Source: Pukyongia sp. (lineage in GTDB: Bacteria; Bacteroidota; Bacteroidia; Flavobacteriales; Flavobacteriaceae). Taken from it: DNA of 59,309 bases. Location of the stretch: positions 1 to 59,309 of the forward strand of contig JASBSY010000021.1 of the NCBI GenBank assembly GCA_030148705.1. The letters run 5' to 3'. Below, piece after piece: positions 24,936 to 33,517 of this stretch (position 1 is its first letter; each line of letters starts with the position of its first letter). The notes under the pieces were generated by a model. It searched no databases, was not told the origin of the DNA, and saw nothing but the letters and a program-made list of their open reading frames with translations. A program made the translations under genes and the position numbers.

Positions 24936-26924
24936 TTAATTTTTGTTTTTGAAATTTTCCAACCCTTCCATCAACCATTCCAGATACTCCTCTCCGTCGG
25001 GGGTATAGGCTATTGGGCTGTTAAGCAGGTTGAAATCGGCGTCCATCAATACATAGTATGGCTGAGAGTTGTTTTTGAAATTCACAGTCTGAAACGTAGC
25101 CCACTTATCCCCTATCGTACGAATCTCCTTGGTGCCGCCGGAAGGTTTCAGGTAATTGAATTTATCTTCCTCGGGAAGGTCTTTTCGGTCATCCACATAC
25201 AACGATATCAAAATATACTCCTCGCTGATCACTTTAAAGATCTCCTCCTGACTCCAAACCTGTTCTTCCATTTTCCTGCAATTTACGCAGGCCCAACCTG
25301 TGAAATCGATCATAATGGGTTTTCCGGCTTCCCTGGCCGCGGCGACCCCCTCCTCAAAATCCTTATAGGCATCCAGTCCCAGCGGAGCTTCAGTATCCTT
25401 ATCGTATACACTGTAAAACAATGGTGGAGGAAAACCACTGAGCAATTTTAGGTTGGCGTATTTAGTGTTCGTTAATCCCGGTAACAGATAGAGCATGAAA
25501 AGTATACTCAACCCTCCTATCACTATGTTACCGAACGGTTTCCTTTTGGTTTTGGGACCATCGTGGGGAAAGCGTATAAATCCGAAAAGATATAAGCCTA
25601 TTCCCAGGGCACACAGCGCCCAGACCGCGATAAATATTTCTCGTTTTAACAAGCCCCAGTGCTCCACCAGGTCGGCATTTGAAAGGAATTTAAACGCAAG
25701 TGCAACTTCCGCAAATCCCAGAACTACTTTTACGGTGTTCAACCAACCTCCACTCTTTGGCAAGTTGGTAAGCCAGTTGGGGAAAAGTGCAAAGAGAGCA
25801 AACGGAAAGGCAAGGGCCAAACCAAATCCACCCATCCCCATACTTAGCTGCATGGCACCGCCGTCACTGGTAAGCGATCCCCCGAGTAATGAACCAAGTA
25901 TGGGCCCGGTACAGGAAAATGAGACGATTGCCAGGGTTAATGCCATAAAAAATATACCCAGAACCCCACCAATTGAAGTAGCCTTGTTGTCCATGGCCGA
26001 ACTCCATGAATTCGGTAAAGTAATCTCGAAATATCCAAAGAAGGAAATTGCAAAAGCAATGAATACCAGGAAAAAGAGGATATTCAGATAGGTATTGGTG
26101 GAAATATTATTCAGAATCTCCGGATCAACCGTATCCAGAAGGTGAAACGGCAGACTCAATAGTATATAGATCAGGAAAATAAAGAAACCGTAGAGGACGG
26201 CATTCATCACTCCCTGTTTCCTGCTGCGGCCACTTTTGGTAAAAAAGGATACGGTAAGCGGTATCATTGGGAACACACATGGAGTTAGTAAGGCGATAAG
26301 TCCGCCGATAAACCCCAGCAGGAAAATAGTGAGATAATCCTTTTCCTTATTCTCTTCAAGGTCGTATTTCTCCAGTCCTTTGAGCGGTACTGAAAGTGCA
26401 GCGGTTTTTTCCAGGTCTGCCTCGGTAATCTCGGCTTTGTTGAACTTCGCAGTCCCCGTGGCCAGGTCTACACTAAATGTCTTGGTTTCAGGTGCGAGGC
26501 ATTTTACATCATCGCAGACCGAATAGAAGATCTCTACCTCAACAGACAGGCCGTCGGGATCTATAACTTTTATGGGTTGAATAAAAACCGCTTTATCTTC
26601 AAAATAAACCACATCAAGCTCGAATACCTGGTCATAAATCGGAGGCACGTCGGGCTCCTGGGTAGGTCCAATCAGACTAAAGGTCTTTGGCGAATTATTA
26701 TAGCTGAATTCGGTGGGAATGGGGCCTTCGAATTCTTCCCCAAATTGCTTCTGACTGTATAAATGCCAGCCTTCATCTATAGTGGCCTGCATAATGATGT
26801 TGTAGGTATCATCCTCTTCCTGCTGAAGAGTCACTTCCCAGGAAACTGGATCGAGAAAGTCCTGCGCCTGAACGCAAAATAATCCACTGAAAATTACGAG
26901 GGCAGTTAAGAATATTCTATTCAT
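24936..26924 (-). CDS. dsbD: DsbD-type thiol:disulfide interchange protein
   Basis: 662 aa. After a signal peptide (ending VQAQ) comes an N-terminal DsbD alpha-like domain (residues 22-170). An eight-TM electron-transfer region follows with redox cysteines in LLTPCVFPMIPLT and FSCTGPILGS. The C-terminal thioredoxin domain has WACVNC at about residue 548. It moves reducing power from cytoplasmic thioredoxin to the periplasm. Length and domain order are those of Bacteroidetes DsbD (also called thioredoxin family protein/cytochrome c biogenesis). It overlaps tilS by 4 bp. Confidence 0.93.
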   Translation of the reverse strand: MNRIFLTALVIFSGLFCVQAQDFLDPVSWEVTLQQEEDDTYNIIMQATIDEGWHLYSQKQFGEEFEGPIPTEFSYNNSPKTFSLIGPTQEPDVPPIYDQVFELDVVYFEDKAVFIQPIKVIDPDGLSVEVEIFYSVCDDVKCLAPETKTFSVDLATGTAKFNKAEITEADLEKTAALSVPLKGLEKYDLEENKEKDYLTIFLLGFIGGLIALLTPCVFPMIPLTVSFFTKSGRSRKQGVMNAVLYGFFIFLIYILLSLPFHLLDTVDPEILNNISTNTYLNILFFLVFIAFAISFFGYFEITLPNSWSSAMDNKATSIGGVLGIFFMALTLAIVSFSCTGPILGSLLGGSLTSDGGAMQLSMGMGGFGLALAFPFALFALFPNWLTNLPKSGGWLNTVKVVLGFAEVALAFKFLSNADLVEHWGLLKREIFIAVWALCALGIGLYLFGFIRFPHDGPKTKRKPFGNIVIGGLSILFMLYLLPGLTNTKYANLKLLSGFPPPLFYSVYDKDTEAPLGLDAYKDFEEGVAAAREAGKPIMIDFTGWACVNCRKMEEQVWSQEEIFKVISEEYILISLYVDDRKDLPEEDKFNYLKPSGGTKEIRTIGDKWATFQTVNFKNNSQPYYVLMDADFNLLNSPIAYTPDGEEYLEWLMEGLENFKNKN

Positions 26925-28249
26925 TCGTGATCAAGTAGGTTTTTATGTGTACGTATTCTAACAATTCTATTGGTGGCAGCCGTGACCTTAAAATGGTCAT
27001 CCATCCTATAACCAACTACCCAAAGTACCTGATTATTGCTGCACAAAACCCAAATTTTTTCTTTGGTGACCAAAGATAACTTTTCATCTTTAAAAAACTT
27101 GCTCAATTTCTTTTTTCCTCTCATCCCGAAGGGCTGAAATACATCACCTTCGCGCCACTTTCGAAGCAGGAGCGGAAATTTCAACAAATTGTAATCTGCA
27201 TAAATCCGATCGTTTCCGGCCTCTCCCAATTTATCCACTACTTCAAATTTCAAAGGGATGGGATGCTCTATCCGAAGCTGACCTTCAGGTATAAAAATTT
27301 CCAAACTCTCATCCTTCCTGCTCCTTTCAGTTAACAAGAGCTTATTTCTGTCTTTAAGCAACCGATGTGTTTCAGAAAAGATCTGCTTGCCGCTTTGGGC
27401 CGAAAGCAGACCGGCAATATCCTCCCAGGCAGAAAATCCATATCGGTATAATAACTCGTATAGCAAGGCATTGGTGTTGGGAAGCTCTGAAAGCTTAACG
27501 ATATCAATACTGTAACCTTCCGGTTCCTCGCTTATTGCAAGTTGATATACCAGAGCCATATAATCCTCGAGTAAGGCCTCGCTGTCGCGCAGATGTGACT
27601 GTGTCTTCTGAAGGCTGGGCAATACCTTTTTTACTGCATCTTTTAAAGGTGGAATCACTTCTTTGCGCAATTGATTCCTCAGGTAATCTGTACTCGAATT
27701 ACTGCTGTCTTCTCTCCAGGAGTAATTATTCTTTTTCGCAAAGTCAAGGATGCGTTTTCGACTGAATGGCAGTAACGGCCTAACTATTCGATCATTCACA
27801 GCCTTGATACCCGTTAAACCACGTAAGCCGGTTCCACGTGAAAGATTTATCAAAAAAGTTTCCAGGTTGTCATCGGCATGATGTGCCGTTAACACATAGT
27901 CGTAATTGAAGTCGGACAGTATTTCATTAAACCAGGTATATCGAAGTTCACGGGCTGCCATCTGGGTAGAAAGTTTCTGGTTGGCAGCGTACTGTTTAGT
28001 GTCGAAGGTTTCTATATATACCGGAATGTTCAGGCTTTCAGCCAGGTCGGCCACGAACTCGGCATCTCCATCACTTTCGGTTCCTCGCAATGAGAAATTG
28101 CAGTGTGCAAGTCCGGTTTCGAAATTTAACCTATGCATCAGTTGCGCCAACGTAACACTGTCCAGGCCGCCACTGCAGCCAATGAGCAACCGCTTCCCAA
28201 TAAGAAACGGGAATGACGCTTCAATATGATCCTGAAAGGCTTTAAACAT
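26921..28249 (-). CDS. tilS: tRNA(Ile)-lysidine synthase
   Basis: 442 aa. The N-terminal PP-loop ATPase has the SGGLDS motif near residue 28 and the tRNA-binding segments (AHCNFSLRG, TAHHADDNLETFLINL, LRGLTGI). The C-terminal TilS-specific domain carries WREGDVFQPFGMRGKKKLSKFFKDEK. It converts cytidine 34 of tRNA-Ile (CAU) to lysidine and is normally essential. It overlaps dsbD by 4 bp; the pabB gene upstream ends 28 bp before its start. Confidence 0.95.
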   Translation of the reverse strand: MFKAFQDHIEASFPFLIGKRLLIGCSGGLDSVTLAQLMHRLNFETGLAHCNFSLRGTESDGDAEFVADLAESLNIPVYIETFDTKQYAANQKLSTQMAARELRYTWFNEILSDFNYDYVLTAHHADDNLETFLINLSRGTGLRGLTGIKAVNDRIVRPLLPFSRKRILDFAKKNNYSWREDSSNSSTDYLRNQLRKEVIPPLKDAVKKVLPSLQKTQSHLRDSEALLEDYMALVYQLAISEEPEGYSIDIVKLSELPNTNALLYELLYRYGFSAWEDIAGLLSAQSGKQIFSETHRLLKDRNKLLLTERSRKDESLEIFIPEGQLRIEHPIPLKFEVVDKLGEAGNDRIYADYNLLKFPLLLRKWREGDVFQPFGMRGKKKLSKFFKDEKLSLVTKEKIWVLCSNNQVLWVVGYRMDDHFKVTAATNRIVRIRTHKNLLDHE

Positions 28250-28277
28250 CTGTCAAAGATACGGATTCGGACGATAG

Positions 28278-29576
28278 TTAATTTTCCAGGACTTCTCTCA
28301 TCGCCTTGGCTTTTACGAGACATTCCTCGTATTCATTTTCAGGCAGGGATTCTGCAGTTATTGCGCCTCCCACCGAGAAGCTCACATATTTTTTTTCGGA
28401 ATTATACAGTATGCTCCTGATTACTACATTAAAATCGAAATCGCCTTCCGGGGTAAAATAGCCAATCGCGCCGCTGTACAGGCTTCGTTTTGAGTCTTCC
28501 AATTCTTCAATGATCTTCATGGCCGATATCTTCGGGGCGCCTGTCATACTACCCATTGGAAAAGTGTTTTTCAAGATCGCGACCGGCTTTATATTTGTAT
28601 CTACGCTGCACCGTATGGTGGAGATCAGCTGATGCACCTGCTCGAATGTATAGGGAACACAGAGTTCTTCAACGGCAACACTTCCTTTACTTGCAAAGCG
28701 TGATAAATCGTTACGCACCAAATCGGTTATCATAATGTTTTCACTTCGCTCTTTAGGATCGTTTTCGAGATTGAGCTTCAAAGCCGCATCCCTTTCCGGG
28801 TCGGGATCGCGCCTGGCTGTACCTTTAATTGGTTGGGAGATTACTTCAGTCCCGCATTTTTTGATATATCGTTCAGGAGAAGCCGAAATCGCAAAAATGT
28901 TATTTGTTTTTAAATATGTTGCGAACGGAGGTTTGGAAATTGAATTCAAGTGAAAATAGGTGTTCAAGGGATCGATAGTGGTTTCCGCAGCAAAGAACTC
29001 CTGACAGAAATTTGCTTCATATATATCTCCCCGTTCAATATGGTAGAGCATCTTGGCCACCTTCTGAAAGTAATTGTCCTTAGAGGTTTGCAAACTTATC
29101 TTTACCGGCAACTCTGCGTTATTGATATTTTCCGAAGGTTCAAAACTTAGAATTTTATCCCAGTCGGCAGCTGCCTCCTCGCTAATGTGATCCAGGTAAT
29201 TTAGCTCTACGTAATCTTCGAAGAATAGAAAGAGTTTTTTAGGCTGGAAGAAATAAAGGTCCGGAAAATCAAGCCCGTCGGAATTTCGCGAACTTAACTC
29301 CTCAGTATCATTCTTCAAATCGTAAGACAAGAACCCGAACAGCCAGTCGGCCGCAACGCATTGGTATTCATCCAATTTCTTAAAGGCTTGGTAATAATCG
29401 GTTTTAATAGAAGTAAAGGCATCCGCAGCCAGAATGGCTTTGTAACTACTGTTTTTGTCCGTGTGGTTGTTAGAGTCCAGCCAAACAACGTCCTCATGCT
29501 GCTCTGCCCAGTACAGCAATTTCTTTTTGAGATCTTCGGTTAAGTTTACCGGGTATTTACGAACTACGCGCTTCAT
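28278..29576 (-). CDS. pabB: Aminodeoxychorismate synthase component I
   Basis: 432 aa, chorismate-binding family. The choice between TrpE and PabB is made by the motif PIKGT (Lys at 251), the Lys that marks PabB and replaces the Ala of TrpE. Other landmarks are GSMTGAPK and the N-terminal domain up to about residue 150. It makes 4-amino-4-deoxychorismate for folate synthesis. The start overlaps the end of the FMN reductase gene by 4 bp. No glutamine amidotransferase partner is in the window. Confidence 0.9.
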   Translation of the reverse strand: MKRVVRKYPVNLTEDLKKKLLYWAEQHEDVVWLDSNNHTDKNSSYKAILAADAFTSIKTDYYQAFKKLDEYQCVAADWLFGFLSYDLKNDTEELSSRNSDGLDFPDLYFFQPKKLFLFFEDYVELNYLDHISEEAAADWDKILSFEPSENINNAELPVKISLQTSKDNYFQKVAKMLYHIERGDIYEANFCQEFFAAETTIDPLNTYFHLNSISKPPFATYLKTNNIFAISASPERYIKKCGTEVISQPIKGTARRDPDPERDAALKLNLENDPKERSENIMITDLVRNDLSRFASKGSVAVEELCVPYTFEQVHQLISTIRCSVDTNIKPVAILKNTFPMGSMTGAPKISAMKIIEELEDSKRSLYSGAIGYFTPEGDFDFNVVIRSILYNSEKKYVSFSVGGAITAESLPENEYEECLVKAKAMREVLEN

Positions 29577-30112
29577 TGAATTTCATCTAAGAATGACGCG
29601 ATAACACGATCCAGGTTTTCTGAAATGGCCTGGTCGGTAACCGTATTTGTTTCCCGGGAAAAATTTTCTTTAAAGGCAGGAAAGGTAAAGGTAATCACCA
29701 CTTCCCCGTTAAATTTAGGCAGGACACCTTCAACGTATTGATTAGAAGAGATTCCACCGCGCATTCCGGTAGATGTGCTGGTGAGAAGAACTTTCTTATC
29801 CTGAAGGAATTTGTATTCGAGTCTGGATAACCAGTCCAACACGTTCTTAAAAAAAGCAGAAACATTGCGGTTGTGTTCGTTAACCGAGATTATAAGAGCA
29901 TCGGCCCATTTTATTTTCTGAAGTAATTCTTTAAGTGGTTCGGGATAGCCCTCGTTTTTTTCCAGATCAACACTGAACATGGGAAGTGGATAATCGGTTA
30001 GCCTGATGAGTTCAATCTCCTGGTCATCGATGCGAGAACAGATGTACTTAACAAGCGAATGATTGATGGAGGTACTGCTGTTACTGCCTGCAAATGCGAG
30101 GATTTTCTTCAT
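29573..30112 (-). CDS. NADPH-dependent FMN reductase-like flavoprotein
   Basis: 179 aa flavodoxin-like fold of the FMN_red family. The phosphate-binding loop is AFAGSNSSTSINHSL at the N-terminus. There is a middle segment SVNEHNRNVSAFFKNVLDWLSR where FMN stacks, and a typical LTSTSTGMRGG stretch. It reduces FMN, quinones or azo compounds with NAD(P)H; no substrate can be given. It heads the pabB-tilS-dsbD-hydrolase group with 4-bp overlap to pabB. Confidence 0.9.
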   Translation of the reverse strand: MKKILAFAGSNSSTSINHSLVKYICSRIDDQEIELIRLTDYPLPMFSVDLEKNEGYPEPLKELLQKIKWADALIISVNEHNRNVSAFFKNVLDWLSRLEYKFLQDKKVLLTSTSTGMRGGISSNQYVEGVLPKFNGEVVITFTFPAFKENFSRETNTVTDQAISENLDRVIASFLDEIQ

Positions 30113-30183
30113 TCGATAAAGATACCCAATTTACAAAGCAATTCAAACGGTAATAATACAGTGCTCAGAATAGGCTTTACATA

Positions 30184-31584
30184 TTAGATATGAAGCGCCC
30201 GGTCGTCGGTGGCAGCCAATGCTGCTTCCTTCACTGCTTCCCCATAGGTAGGATGTGCATGACTCATACGTGCAATATCTTCGGCACTGGCCCGGAATTC
30301 CATAGCGGTTACGGCTTCAGTGATTAGGTCGGCTACCCTGGCGCCCACCATATGCACTCCCAGCACTTCATCGGTAGTTTCATCGGAAAGTATCTTTACA
30401 AAACCATCAGTATCTCCGCTTGCTCTTGATCTACCCAGGGCTCGCATTGGAAATTGTCCCGATTTATACTTTACACCGGCCTCTTTCAATTCTTCCTCGG
30501 TTTTTCCTACTGAAGCCACTTCCGGCCAGGTGTAGACCACTCCCGGAATTAGATTGTAATCTAAATGCGGTTTTTGTCCTGCGAGAATTTCGGCAACTAT
30601 AACCCCTTCTTCACTGGCTTTATGAGCGAGCATGGCGCCACGCACCACATCTCCAATGGCATAGATATTCTTTACATTGGTCTGGAGTTTATCGTTCACC
30701 TCAACCTGACCGCGTTCATTTACTTTTACTCCGGCCTTTCCGACGTTAAGGCTGTCGGTATAGGCCCGTCTTCCAACGGAAACAAGACAATAATCGCCTT
30801 TAAGCTTGACTTCTGCTCCTTTTTTATCGGTAGCGGTGATAATTACTTCATTTTTTTTCCGCTCTACGGCAGAAACTTTGTGCGAAACATAGAATTTAAC
30901 TCCTTGTTTCTTCATCACCTTGGTAAGTTCTTTACTTTGAGCGCTGTCCATGGTGGGCAGGATTCGATCCATGAATTCCACCACCGAAACTTCAGCACCC
31001 AGACGGCGATACACCTGTCCGAGTTCCAAACCGATAACACCTCCGCCAATAACCACCATATGTTTAGGTACTTCAGTTAGGGAAAGCGCTTCCGTAGAAG
31101 TTATGACCCGTTCTTTGTCCAGTTTAATAAACGGCAGGGTTGCCGGCTTACTACCTGTGGCAATAATACTGTTCTTCGCTTCTATCTCGCTGGTTTTTTC
31201 TCCTTTAATCTGGATATGTGTTGCATCCTTAAACGACCCAACTCCGTGATAGACATCGATCTTGTTCTTGTCCATAAGGAATTCAATTCCTTTGGTAGTC
31301 TGATCGACCACGCCCTGCTTGCGCTCGATCATCTTTTTAAAATTCAATTTAACGTCTCCCGGGATCTCGATCCCGTGATCGGCGAAATGCTTCAGGGCAT
31401 CTTCATAATGATGCGACGAGTCCAGCAGCGCCTTACTTGGTATGCATCCTACATTAAGGCAGGTGCCTCCAAGCGTGTTATATTTTTCTATAATTGCGGT
31501 CTTCATTCCCAATTGGGCACATCGGATAGCCGCTACATAGCCACCGGGACCGGAACCAATTACTGCCACGTCGTACGAATTCAT
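30184..31584 (-). CDS. lpdA: Dihydrolipoyl dehydrogenase
   Basis: 466 aa with the ATG at 31584. FAD-binding GSGPGG, the redox pair Cys42/Cys47 in GGTCLNVGCIPSK, the NAD site VIGGGVIGLELGQV, and the C-terminal HAHPTYGE with the active His. It is the E3 subunit of 2-oxoacid dehydrogenase complexes (and glycine cleavage). No other subunit is adjacent. The frame is open upstream to 31641 but the extension is not conserved. Confidence 0.97.
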   Translation of the reverse strand: MNSYDVAVIGSGPGGYVAAIRCAQLGMKTAIIEKYNTLGGTCLNVGCIPSKALLDSSHHYEDALKHFADHGIEIPGDVKLNFKKMIERKQGVVDQTTKGIEFLMDKNKIDVYHGVGSFKDATHIQIKGEKTSEIEAKNSIIATGSKPATLPFIKLDKERVITSTEALSLTEVPKHMVVIGGGVIGLELGQVYRRLGAEVSVVEFMDRILPTMDSAQSKELTKVMKKQGVKFYVSHKVSAVERKKNEVIITATDKKGAEVKLKGDYCLVSVGRRAYTDSLNVGKAGVKVNERGQVEVNDKLQTNVKNIYAIGDVVRGAMLAHKASEEGVIVAEILAGQKPHLDYNLIPGVVYTWPEVASVGKTEEELKEAGVKYKSGQFPMRALGRSRASGDTDGFVKILSDETTDEVLGVHMVGARVADLITEAVTAMEFRASAEDIARMSHAHPTYGEAVKEAALAATDDRALHI

Positions 31585-31654
31585 AAAGAAAATTTTAAAA
31601 ATTGGAAGTACAAAGGTACAATACTCCCCACCAATAGCCAACCGAATATTTTAA

Positions 31655-32110
31655 CTATAAAGAGAGTATAGTGGTGTTTTTTACTTCACTGATTGCGAAG
31701 GAACTCTGGGTGCTGCCAATATTTTTCAACTTGGTAAGTTTAGAGACCATAAAACTTCTGAAATGGTCCATATCCCGTACCGCCACTTTTAGCAGATAAT
31801 CGTAGTCCCCACTCACGTGGAAACATTCTAAAACCTCTTCCAGTTCTACGATTTCCTTTTCGAATTGAGTAACAGATTTATGAACATGTTCAACAAGTTT
31901 AATATGACAAAAAACAGTAAAAGGCAGACCGACCATTTTTTTATTAACAAGGGCCACGTAACCGGAGATAATACCATTTCTCTCAAGTTTCTTAATGCGT
32001 TCGTATACGGCTGTGACCGACAAATTTAATTTGGAGGCCAATTCTTTGTTGGTCCGCTTACTGTCCTTCTGAAGTAAATTAAGAATGGCCCTGTCCGTAT
32101 TATCGATCAT
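31655..32110 (-). CDS. Lrp/AsnC-family transcriptional regulator
   Basis: 151 aa. N-terminal helix-turn-helix (DRAILNLLQKDSKRTNKELA...LNLSVTAVYERIKKLE, residues 5-52) and C-terminal RAM/AsnC ligand-binding domain (about 70-150, with CFHVSGDYDYLLKV). Family members bind amino acids. It is divergent from the PLP trans-sulfuration-type gene 152 bp away, so it may regulate that gene in response to an amino acid. The AT-rich intergenic spacer is the likely operator region. Confidence 0.94.
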   Translation of the reverse strand: MIDNTDRAILNLLQKDSKRTNKELASKLNLSVTAVYERIKKLERNGIISGYVALVNKKMVGLPFTVFCHIKLVEHVHKSVTQFEKEIVELEEVLECFHVSGDYDYLLKVAVRDMDHFRSFMVSKLTKLKNIGSTQSSFAISEVKNTTILSL

Positions 32111-32216
32111 AACATGAAAATTTTTCAGATTTAACTCACTAAGATAGTAAAATATAGTATTATTTTCTAATAATTAAAGTTTTAATAGTTTAATAAACTA
32201 AATATATCACTTTCTA

Positions 32217-32247
32217 TTGATATATATTTTACATTCCTGTAATTTCG
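32217..32247 (+). promoter_or_regulatory. Promoter for the PLP enzyme gene
   Basis: TTGA (32217-32220) and TAATTTCG (32240-32247) give TTG-N20-TAnnTTTG with one mismatch in the -7 box. The leader to the ATG is short, about 10 nt. It lies in the spacer shared with the divergent Lrp gene. Confidence 0.6.
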
Positions 32248-32262
32248 TGTAAAATTTATAAT

Positions 32263-33462
32263 ATGAGTTTTAAACCGGCAGACCAGATTCAGGATTTACA
32301 ATATTTCGGCGAATTCGGTGGAGTGAATCCATCCATTTCAGATTCATCCACCTATACCTTCCTTTCAGCAAAGACCATGTTCGACACTTTCGAGGGAAAT
32401 GCCGAGGGATGTTATTTGTATTCCAGGCACAGTTCACCATCTAATTTATATCTCGGGCAGGCGCTGGCCGCCATGGAAGGCACGGAAACTGCTACAGTAG
32501 CTGCTACAGGAATGGGTGCCATAGTGCCGGCTATCATGCAAGTCTGCGGAGCAGGCGACCATATAGTAGCGAGCAGGACAATCTACGGCGGAACTTACGC
32601 CTATATGAAGAATTTCTGTCCGCGCCTAGATATAAGTACCTCCTTTGTGGATATTACAGATTTGAAGAAAGTTGAAGCGGCAATCACCTCCAACACTAAA
32701 ATCCTCTACTGCGAAAGTGTAAGCAATCCATTGCTTGAGGTGGCCGACATTGAAGCTTTGTCCGGAATTGCACGTAAACACGGTATTAAACTATTGGTGG
32801 ATAACACCTTCTCCCCGCTTGGGATCTCCCCGGCCAAACTAGGGGCCGATGTCGTGCTTCACAGCCTTACAAAATTCATCAACGGAAGCAGTGATACCAT
32901 GGGTGGCGTTATCTGCGGAAGCCAGGAATTTATCGATGAGCTTCGCAATGTGAACGATGGGGCTTGTATGTTAATGGGTGCATCCATGGACAGTTTAAGG
33001 GCGGCTTCTATTCTGAAGAACCTGCGCACCCTCCACATCAGGATCAAACAGCACAGTACCAATGCCATGTATCTCGCGACCAATTTTGAAAACGATGGCC
33101 TCAGGACGGTTTACCCGGGACTAACATCACATAAAGGTCATAACTTATTTGGAAAGATGATGAACACCGAATACGGCTTTGGAGGCATGCTTACCATAGA
33201 CGTGGGCAGCCTGGAGAAAGCAAATCAATTGATGGAGCTTATGCAGGAGCGCAATCTGGGCTATCTGGCTGTAAGTCTCGGGTTCTACAAAACACTGTTT
33301 AGCGCGCCAGGAACATCGACTTCCTCCGAGATACCCGAGGAGGAGCAGGCCGAAATGGGACTAACAGATGGCCTCATCCGTTTCTCTATAGGTCTTGATA
33401 ATGATATTGAGCGCACCTACCAAATGATGCGTGAATGCATGAAAGAAACCGGAATTCTATAA
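32263..33462 (+). CDS. Trans-sulfuration-type PLP-dependent enzyme (Cys/Met metabolism family)
   Basis: 399 aa, fold type I. The PLP Schiff-base Lys is at 204 (SLTKFINGSSD), and the PLP phosphate and ring contacts (ATGMGAI, VDNTF) are present. Substrate clues: the position of methionine gamma-lyase's active-site Cys (YGCT) reads YGGT here (Gly110), which argues against a classical methionine gamma-lyase. Cystathionine gamma-synthase or -lyase, O-acetylhomoserine sulfhydrylase or another beta/gamma-eliminating enzyme remain possible. The Lrp regulator next door suggests control by an amino acid. Confidence 0.9.
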   Translation: MSFKPADQIQDLQYFGEFGGVNPSISDSSTYTFLSAKTMFDTFEGNAEGCYLYSRHSSPSNLYLGQALAAMEGTETATVAATGMGAIVPAIMQVCGAGDHIVASRTIYGGTYAYMKNFCPRLDISTSFVDITDLKKVEAAITSNTKILYCESVSNPLLEVADIEALSGIARKHGIKLLVDNTFSPLGISPAKLGADVVLHSLTKFINGSSDTMGGVICGSQEFIDELRNVNDGACMLMGASMDSLRAASILKNLRTLHIRIKQHSTNAMYLATNFENDGLRTVYPGLTSHKGHNLFGKMMNTEYGFGGMLTIDVGSLEKANQLMELMQERNLGYLAVSLGFYKTLFSAPGTSTSSEIPEEEQAEMGLTDGLIRFSIGLDNDIERTYQMMRECMKETGIL

Positions 33463-33473
33463 TCAGAGACAAT

Positions 33474-33506
33474 AAAAAAACCCATTCGTACGGAATGGGT
33501 TTTTTT
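33474..33506. terminator. Bidirectional terminator
   Basis: CCCATTC (33481-33487), loop GTACG, GAATGGG (33493-33499), with an A-run before (33474-33480) and T-run after (33500-33506). It serves both the PLP enzyme gene on the plus strand and the secreted protein gene on the minus strand. Confidence 0.88.
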
Positions 33507-33517
33507 ATGCGCTTTAC

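Noticed and set aside
25495-26091. 198-aa plus-strand frame inside dsbD
   Set aside because: It is antisense to a conserved membrane region of dsbD and resembles no protein family.
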